Of a DNA stretch of 10,277 nucleotides, positions 5,583 to 10,277 are shown piece by piece (positions within the stretch are counted from its first letter, which is position 1; every line of letters begins with the position of its first letter). Source of the DNA: JAUXIQ01 sp030620925 [NCBI: Nitrospinota bacterium] (GTDB lineage Bacteria > JAUXIQ01); assembly GCA_030620925.1 (NCBI GenBank), contig JAUXIQ010000036.1:1-10277 (forward strand), read 5' to 3'. A model generated the notes under the pieces. The model made no database searches, had not been told where the DNA came from, and worked only from the letters and a program-made list of their open reading frames with translations. The translations under genes and the position numbers were made by a program.

Positions 5583-6971
5583 ATGAGATATTTTGTCATA
5601 CTTAAGGATGATACGCTCCTCCAGATATTGGGCGACGAGTCTTTCCACCGGTTAAAGCCCCTTTTCCTGGCCGGTTCTCCGGGTTTGAAACACAGTATAT
5701 CCGATCGGGGGCACAGAGTTCGATACGGCGATATGACGGACCCCGGGATGTATCAGCCGCTGCATCTTTCAGCCGAAGATACAGTGGTGGTCCACATCAC
5801 GGAATCAACCGTGCTGAGAAAAATCCTCAAGGTCCTTCACGCCGTTTCCCCGGAGACCTCCGTACTGGTTCTGGCAGGGCCGGAGGGATTATCAGCGGAT
5901 GAATACCCCTCCATGCGCTCCGTCACCCTGCCCAGCCTGTGCAGCGAGGGCCTGGTCATCGCGGTGGAGGACCTGCACAATCAGAAAAAGGTGAACCGCA
6001 TAAAGAATATCCTGGAAGACGCTGACAAGGTGGTAATTCTCATGCAGAACGACCCCGACCCGGACTCCATCGCCAGCGGACTGGCGCTGAGGACCCTCCT
6101 CGGCCGAAACAGAGTCACCGCCCCTCTGACCTCTCTGGGGAGGGTGGAGCGACCCGAAAACCTGGCCATGATAAAGCTGCTGGAAATAGAGGTTGAACCG
6201 TTCAGGGAGGAACTCCTCGAGGGGGGAAATAAGCTGGTCATGGTAGATGTCCAGCCACCCTATTTTCAAAGGGAATTCCCGCAGGTCGAAGTGCTTATAG
6301 ATCATCACCCCCAGGTGGAAAAATATGATGCCGTGTTTCAGGATCTGAGAGTGCATTACGGCGCTACGTCCACCATAATGACCGAATATCTGAGGGCTGA
6401 AAATACCAAACTGACCCATAAATTGGCCACCGCCCTACTCTACGGCATAAAGAGCGACACCCTGCTCCTGGAAAGGGAGACAGACCGCGCCGACGTCGCC
6501 GCCTATACCTACCTCTACCCCCACGCCAATCATAACCTCGTCCGCAGGATAGAGCACCCTGAGTTGCCCCAGGAAGGGCTCGATCCCCTCGCCGAAGCGC
6601 TCAAAAACAGAATTATTAGGGATAGAGTCCTTTTCTCTCACATTCAGCGCTGCGCCCGGGAAGACCTGATCCCCCAGTTCGCGGATTTCTGCCTACAGGT
6701 GGAAGGTGTGGAATGGGCCGTGGTCTCCGGCCTGGTTGATGATGAGCTCGTGATCAGCGTTCGGAACGTGGGCTACATCAGGAGCGCGGGGGAGGTGGTC
6801 AAAGAAGCCTTCGGCAAGCTCGGCAGCGCCGGGGGGCACCGGTCAATGGCCAAGGCCGTAGTACCGCTTAAGAACATCGATAAGGAAGTGGATACCTCAA
6901 ACCCCATCGACCTGCAAGAGTACATCGCCCGCCTTTTCTTAGATTCCCTGAATAAACACCATATGAGATAA
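5583..6971 (+). CDS. DHH-family phosphoesterase with N-terminal TrkA-N-like domain
   Basis: The protein has 462 residues. Residues 1-130 look like a Rossmann-type TrkA-N/RCK domain (RYFVILKDDTLLQIL, GHRVRYGDMTDP, DTVVVHI, TSVLVLAGPEG). The DHH module follows: motif I QNDPDPDSIAS (155-165), motif II VMVDVQP (219-225), motif III DHH (240-242), and motif IV with YGATST (259-264) and GIKSDT (288-293). The C-terminal DHHA1 domain carries GGHRSMAKA (417-425). Related proteins are Mn2+-dependent phosphoesterases acting on nanoRNA, pAp or cyclic dinucleotides; the substrate here is unknown. The TrkA-N part suggests binding of a nucleotide ligand. Gln155 replaces the His that usually opens motif I. 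AAGGAAG (5572-5578) supports the ATG at 5583. hsp20 follows 177 bases later with its own promoter. Confidence 0.85.
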   Translation: MRYFVILKDDTLLQILGDESFHRLKPLFLAGSPGLKHSISDRGHRVRYGDMTDPGMYQPLHLSAEDTVVVHITESTVLRKILKVLHAVSPETSVLVLAGPEGLSADEYPSMRSVTLPSLCSEGLVIAVEDLHNQKKVNRIKNILEDADKVVILMQNDPDPDSIASGLALRTLLGRNRVTAPLTSLGRVERPENLAMIKLLEIEVEPFREELLEGGNKLVMVDVQPPYFQREFPQVEVLIDHHPQVEKYDAVFQDLRVHYGATSTIMTEYLRAENTKLTHKLATALLYGIKSDTLLLERETDRADVAAYTYLYPHANHNLVRRIEHPELPQEGLDPLAEALKNRIIRDRVLFSHIQRCAREDLIPQFADFCLQVEGVEWAVVSGLVDDELVISVRNVGYIRSAGEVVKEAFGKLGSAGGHRSMAKAVVPLKNIDKEVDTSNPIDLQEYIARLFLDSLNKHHMR

Positions 6972-6987
6972 GACTATTTCATATAAC

Positions 6988-7016
6988 TTGACAATAAGAG
7001 ACTAATATTATATATT
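6988..7016 (+). promoter_or_regulatory. hsp20 promoter (TTGACA - 17 bp - TATATT)
   Basis: A perfect TTGACA at 6988-6993 and TATATT at 7011-7016 are 17 bases apart. The start would lie near 7023, leaving a 125-base 5' untranslated region with short hairpins CGGT-TTG-ACCG (7078-7088) and GTCTCG-GAAT-CGAGGAC (7098-7114). This is a housekeeping-sigma promoter rather than a sigma32 one. No CIRCE or HAIR operator was found near it. Confidence 0.72.
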
Positions 7017-7121
7017 GAGTGTAGATTATAAACGCCGCGGTTTGCTTAATTGTTGTATATCTTTACGATTTCTCTGTCGGTTTGACCGTGGTAGGGTGTC
7101 TCGGAATCGAGGACTTTTGGG

Positions 7122-7139
7122 CTTTTATTTAAAGGGAGG
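7122..7139 (+). promoter_or_regulatory. Possible fourU-like RNA thermometer over the hsp20 ribosome-binding site
   Basis: CUUUU (7122-7126) can pair with AAAGG (7131-7135) around an AUUU loop, which partly covers the Shine-Dalgarno GGGAGG (7134-7139). A weak U-rich stem next to the ribosome-binding site of a small heat-shock gene resembles fourU thermometers. The stem is only five pairs with one G-U, so this is speculative. Confidence 0.28.
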
Positions 7140-7148
7140 CGAAAGACC

Positions 7149-7580
7149 ATGGCCTTGAAGAGATGGGAGCCTTTCAAGGACGTTATGACCCTTCAGGAAA
7201 GGATGAACAGAGTTTTCAACGAATTTTTCTCCAGGCCCGTTATGGAGGAAGAGGGCCTGAGCCGTGGGGTCTGGTCCCCTGCGGTGGACATCTGCGAGAC
7301 CGAGAACGAAATCATCCTTAAGGCGGAGCTGCCGGGCATGAAGCAGGAGGATATCCAGCTGGAAATAAGGGATAACGTTCTCGTTCTCAAGGGTGAGCGC
7401 AAAAGTGGGAGCGAGGTGGAGGAAGAGAGCTATCACAGGCTGGAACGTCCTTATGGCGCATTCCAGCGAACGTTTACTCTGCCCGGGGCCGTCCGGCATG
7501 AGGAAGTCCGGGCCAAATACAAAGATGGTCTGCTGGAAGTGGTCATACCAAGGTGGAAGAAACCAAACCCAAGCAGATAG
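7149..7580 (+). CDS. hsp20: Hsp20 small heat-shock protein, apparently frameshifted at its C-terminus
   Basis: The ATG at 7149 is preceded by GGGAGG at 9 bases. The reading frame gives 143 residues: an N-terminal arm (1-41) and an alpha-crystallin domain (about 42-133) with WSPAVDICETENEI, AELPGMKQEDIQLEI, YGAFQRTFTLP and KDGLLEVVIP. Such ATP-independent holdases bind unfolding proteins and hand them to DnaK/ClpB, in keeping with clpB downstream. The family normally ends with a lysine-rich tail holding an I-X-I motif that links dimers into oligomers. Here the frame ends in RWKKPNPSR and stops at 7578-7580. The other frame from 7553 reads VEETKPKQIEIKG and stops at 7592-7594, exactly the expected tail. 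One base therefore seems to be missing around 7548-7553, perhaps an A from CCAAAGG. It may be a real mutation or a sequence error. The alpha-crystallin domain is intact. Confidence 0.93.
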   Translation: MALKRWEPFKDVMTLQERMNRVFNEFFSRPVMEEEGLSRGVWSPAVDICETENEIILKAELPGMKQEDIQLEIRDNVLVLKGERKSGSEVEEESYHRLERPYGAFQRTFTLPGAVRHEEVRAKYKDGLLEVVIPRWKKPNPSR

Positions 7581-7657
7581 AAATCAAGGGTTGACAGGAT
7601 TGCGTATTCGATGGGTTTTAGACCTTTGAGTGGTATAGAGGGAGGAATATATTCTAT

Positions 7658-7680
7658 TCGCGCCTGGAAGGCGCTGCTAC
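7658..7680 (-). repeat. REP-like palindrome, minus orientation (left half of an inverted pair)
   Basis: Read on the minus strand, GTAG is followed by one base, then a stem GCGCCT (7674-7669) / AGGCGC (7665-7660) with the loop TCC, then GA. This is the head-tetranucleotide-plus-hairpin layout of bacterial REP elements. It is 17/23 identical to the plus-strand copy at 7696-7718. Confidence 0.65.
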
Positions 7681-7695
7681 AACCTCTGCAAAGGC

Positions 7696-7718
7696 GTAGG
7701 AGCGGCATCTTGCCGCGA
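7696..7718 (+). repeat. REP-like palindrome, plus orientation (right half of an inverted pair)
   Basis: GTAGGA is followed by the stem GCGGCA (7702-7707) / TGCCGC (7711-7716) with the loop TCT, then GA. It resembles the GTAGGAGCGG...CCGCGA REP types known from Pseudomonas and others. The two stem differences from the left copy are compensatory: C-G becomes G-C and T-A becomes A-T. The 15-base spacer (7681-7695) is itself an imperfect dyad centred on TGCA. The pair resembles a BIME and may protect the hsp20 mRNA 3' end or weaken read-through into clpB. Confidence 0.65.
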
Positions 7719-7795
7719 TCGGGAAAATCGGCGAGTGTCTTTAAACGAGTGAGTTCGTAACGGTATATTTTAGGATAAAGGGAGAACAAAGTTAA

Positions 7796-10277
7796 ATGAG
7801 ATTGGATAAATTCACCATAAAAGCACAGGAAGCCCTGCAGGAGGCACAATCCATAGCGGACGGCCGGGGCCAGCAGGCGGTGGATATCGAGCACCTGCTG
7901 GCTGCGTTGTTGAAGCAGGAGGACGGAGTCGTCAGGCCGCTTCTCCAACGTCTCGGTGTCTCCGTTGACGGTCTGCTGCACAGCGTTGAGGAGAGCCTGA
8001 GCCGGAAGCCGAGCGTGAGCAGCGGCGGAGACGGTTTTTACATAACCCCGCAGCTTAAGAAGGTTCTGGACGATGCCCTGAATGAAGCTCAGCAGCTCAA
8101 GGACGATTACGTCAGCACCGAGCACCTGCTCATGGTTATGACCGGTGCGGAAGGAAGCGAGGCGGCGACGGCTTTAAGAGAAGCGGGGGTTTCCAGGGAT
8201 CAGATTCTCAAGGCGCTGGTAGACATAAGGGGCACACAGCGTGTCACCGACCCCAACCCCGAAGAAAAATATCAGGCGCTCCAGCGCTACGCCCGAGATC
8301 TCACGGATATGGCCCGCGGGGGAAAGCTGGACCCGGTCATCGGGCGGGACGAAGAGGCCCGGAGGCTGGTCCAGGTGCTCTCCCGCCGCACCAAGAACAA
8401 TCCGGTGCTCATCGGCGAGCCGGGCGTGGGTAAGACCGCCATAGTGGAAGGCCTGGCACAACGCATCGTGAACGGAGACGTGCCCGAGGGTCTGAAAGAC
8501 AAGCGGCTGGTCGCCCTGGACATGGGGGCCCTGGTGGCGGGCACCAAGTATCGCGGCGAATTCGAAGACCGCCTGAAGGCGGTCATCAAGGAGATAGCGG
8601 AGGCTGAGGGGCAGGTCGTGCTGTTCATCGATGAGCTGCACACCATAGTGGGCGCGGGAGCCGCCGAGGGGGCCATAGACGCCTCCAACCTGCTCAAACC
8701 CGCCCTGGCCAGGGGCGAGCTGCGCTGCATCGGGGCCACCACCCTCGACGAGTATCGCAAGCATATAGAGAAAGACGCCGCACTGGAGCGGCGTTTCCAG
8801 CCGGTGCAGGTGGGGGAGCCCACGGAGGAGGACACCATCTCCATCCTGCGGGGACTCAAAGAGCGCTACGAAGTTCATCACGGTGTGCGCATAAAGGACT
8901 CAGCCATAGTCGCCGCCGCCACCCTTTCCCACAGGTATATCAACGATCGCTTCCTGCCCGATAAGGCCATAGACCTCATAGACGAAGCCGCATCGCATCT
9001 GCGGATAGAGATAGACAGCGTGCCCACAGAGATAGACGCCGTTAACAGGAAGGTCATGCAGCTAGAGATCGAGCGCCAGGCCCTCACCAAGGAGAAGGAC
9101 AGCGCCTCTCGCGAGCGCCTGGAGCGCATCGAAAAAGAGCTTGCCGACCTGAAGGAGACAGACGGGCAGCTAAGGGCCCGCTGGGAAAACGAAAAAGGGA
9201 TAATCAAGCGCATCCGTGACGTCAAGGGACGCATAGAAGAGGCCCGGGCGGCCGGAGAAGACGCCCAGAGGAGCGGAGACCTGGAGAGGGCGGCGGAGAT
9301 CAGGTACGGAACACTCATCCGCCTGGAGCAGGAGCTGGAGGAAGCGAATGTCGAAATGGCGGAAATCCAGTCCTCCTCACCAATGCTCAAAGAGGAAGTG
9401 GATGAGGAAGACATTGCCGAGGTGGTCTCCAAGTGGACTGGTATACCCGTCTCCAGGATGATGGAGGGGGAGATAGAGAAACTGCTGCGCATGGAGACGC
9501 TTCTCAGGAAGCGCGTCGTGGGGCAGGACGAAGCCATCAAGTCCGTCTCAAATGCTCTCAGGCGGGCCAGGGCCCGTCTACAGGACCCCAATCGGCCCAT
9601 CGGCTCCTTCATCTTCCTGGGTCCCACAGGCGTGGGTAAGACGGAGCTGGCCAAGGCGCTGGCGGAGTTCATGTTCGACGACGAAGGGGCCATGGTGCGC
9701 GTCGACATGTCGGAATATATGGAGAAACACACCGTTTCCAGGCTGGTGGGCGCTCCCCCCGGCTACGTGGGCTACGAGGAGGGCGGATACCTCACCGAGG
9801 CCGTGCGCAGGCGGCCCTACACGGTGATCCTGCTGGACGAGACGGAGAAGGCCCATCAGGACGTGTTTAATATACTGCTCCAGATAATGGACGACGGCCG
9901 ACTTACCGATGGGCACGGCCGGACGGTGGATTTCAAGAACACCATACTCATCATGACCTCCAACACGGGCAGCCAGTATATTCAGGACCTGGGCGAGGGC
10001 GATTATCAGGAGATGGAGTCGCGGGTCATGGAATCTCTGAAAGCTCAATTCCGGCCGGAGTTCCTCAACAGGGTGGACGACACCATCATATTTCACCGCC
10101 TGAGCAGGGAAAACCTCCTCCACATATTGGATATTCAGGTGGAGCGCCTTAAAGGGCGGCTGGCGGAAAGCAAGATGGGTGTGAGCCTCACTGAGGCCGC
10201 AAAAGACCTGCTGATAGAGGCGGGATACGACCCCGTCTACGGGGCCAGGCCGCTCAAGAGGGCCATCCAGCGGCGCA
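7796..10277 (+). CDS. clpB: ATP-dependent chaperone ClpB (3' end outside window)
   Basis: 827 codons are visible and the frame is open at the window edge; the family's usual length of about 860 implies roughly 30-40 missing residues. The N domain (1-150) starts [18 protein letters not shown]1 has Walker A GEPGVGKT (207-214), pore loop KYRGEFEDR (251-259) and Walker B LFIDELH (276-282). A coiled-coil M domain (about 408-530), typical of ClpB rather than ClpA/ClpC, follows. NBD2 has Walker A GPTGVGKT (609-616), pore loop GYVGYEEGG (656-664), Walker [12 protein letters not shown] (677-687) and the sensor [13 protein letters not shown] (810-822). ClpB is a hexameric AAA+ disaggregase that pulls polypeptides from aggregates together with DnaK. 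In NBD2 the usual DEVEKAHPDV is [10 protein letters not shown]; the catalytic DE is intact. GGGAG (7780-7784), 11 bases before the ATG at 7796, is the probable ribosome site. A weak TATATT (7764-7769) lacks a good -35, so it may share the hsp20 transcript. Confidence 0.97.
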   Translation, partial: MRLDKFTIKAQEALQEAQSIADGRGQQAVDIEHLLAALLKQEDGVVRPLLQRLGVSVDGLLHSVEESLSRKPSVSSGGDGFYITPQLKKVLDDALNEAQQLKDDYVSTEHLLMVMTGAEGSEAATALREAGVSRDQILKALVDIRGTQRVTDPNPEEKYQALQRYARDLTDMARGGKLDPVIGRDEEARRLVQVLSRRTKNNPVLIGEPGVGKTAIVEGLAQRIVNGDVPEGLKDKRLVALDMGALVAGTKYRGEFEDRLKAVIKEIAEAEGQVVLFIDELHTIVGAGAAEGAIDASNLLKPALARGELRCIGATTLDEYRKHIEKDAALERRFQPVQVGEPTEEDTISILRGLKERYEVHHGVRIKDSAIVAAATLSHRYINDRFLPDKAIDLIDEAASHLRIEIDSVPTEIDAVNRKVMQLEIERQALTKEKDSASRERLERIEKELADLKETDGQLRARWENEKGIIKRIRDVKGRIEEARAAGEDAQRSGDLERAAEIRYGTLIRLEQELEEANVEMAEIQSSSPMLKEEVDEEDIAEVVSKWTGIPVSRMMEGEIEKLLRMETLLRKRVVGQDEAIKSVSNALRRARARLQDPNRPIGSFIFLGPTGVGKTELAKALAEFMFDDEGAMVRVDMSEYMEKHTVSRLVGAPPGYVGYEEGGYLTEAVRRRPYTVILLDETEKAHQDVFNILLQIMDDGRLTDGHGRTVDFKNTILIMTSNTGSQYIQDLGEGDYQEMESRVMESLKAQFRPEFLNRVDDTIIFHRLSRENLLHILDIQVERLKGRLAESKMGVSLTEAAKDLLIEAGYDPVYGARPLKRAIQRR

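Noticed and set aside
5531-5605. A 24-residue ORF overlapping the start of the DHH phosphoesterase gene
   Set aside because: No Shine-Dalgarno site before its ATG; it overlaps the well-supported start at 5583.
8174-9732. Long minus-strand frames across clpB (8174-8881, 8878-9732)
   Set aside because: Shadow frames of clpB, with Ser/Arg-rich composition and no start signals.

Overview
The window looks like a bacterial chromosome segment. Its genes have strong Shine-Dalgarno sites, sigma70-type -35/-10 promoters and intrinsic terminators. The coding DNA is GC-rich and is interrupted by AT-rich intergenic stretches at about 1.84-2.70 kb and 3.0-3.55 kb. The gene families (ADP-forming acyl-CoA synthetase, acyl-CoA dehydrogenase, FtsH, a TrkA-N/DHH phosphoesterase, Hsp20, ClpB) would suit an anaerobic or fatty-acid/amino-acid-using bacterium such as a Dehalococcoidia-like Chloroflexota or a deltaproteobacterial lineage. 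I cannot fix the taxon from this sequence.

Left part (1-1.84 kb): acyl-CoA metabolism. The 3' end of an ADP-forming acyl-CoA synthetase alpha-type gene (+) converges on a 69-residue zinc-ribbon protein (-), which has its own near-consensus promoter and appears to be leaderless. A complete acyl-CoA dehydrogenase (-) follows. A perfect 11-bp inverted repeat abuts the zinc-ribbon promoter, and an imperfect 31-bp palindrome lies upstream of the dehydrogenase.

Middle (1.84-3.55 kb): an AT-rich gap with a probable decayed fragment of an IS5-type transposase and a long inverted repeat. Then comes a small very basic protein with a clear promoter and terminator, followed by two further terminator-like hairpins that may delimit a small RNA. 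The ftsH leader includes a promoter and a 12-codon upstream ORF that ends one base before ftsH.

Right part (3.55-10.28 kb): a protein-quality-control cluster, all on +. It holds ftsH (membrane AAA+ protease), a TrkA-N/DHH phosphoesterase, hsp20 and the first 827 codons of clpB. Hsp20 binds unfolding proteins, ClpB (with DnaK) disaggregates them and FtsH degrades damaged membrane and soluble proteins, so the grouping makes functional sense. No CIRCE or HAIR operator was seen. hsp20 appears to carry a one-base deletion that replaces its conserved C-terminal IXI tail; the original tail is still readable in the next frame. Between hsp20 and clpB lies a pair of inverted REP-like palindromes (a BIME-like unit) with compensatory base changes in the stems.

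The most notable items are the hsp20 frameshift, the REP pair, the leaderless zinc-ribbon gene, the ftsH upstream ORF, and the Gln in place of the usual first metal-binding His of the DHH protein.
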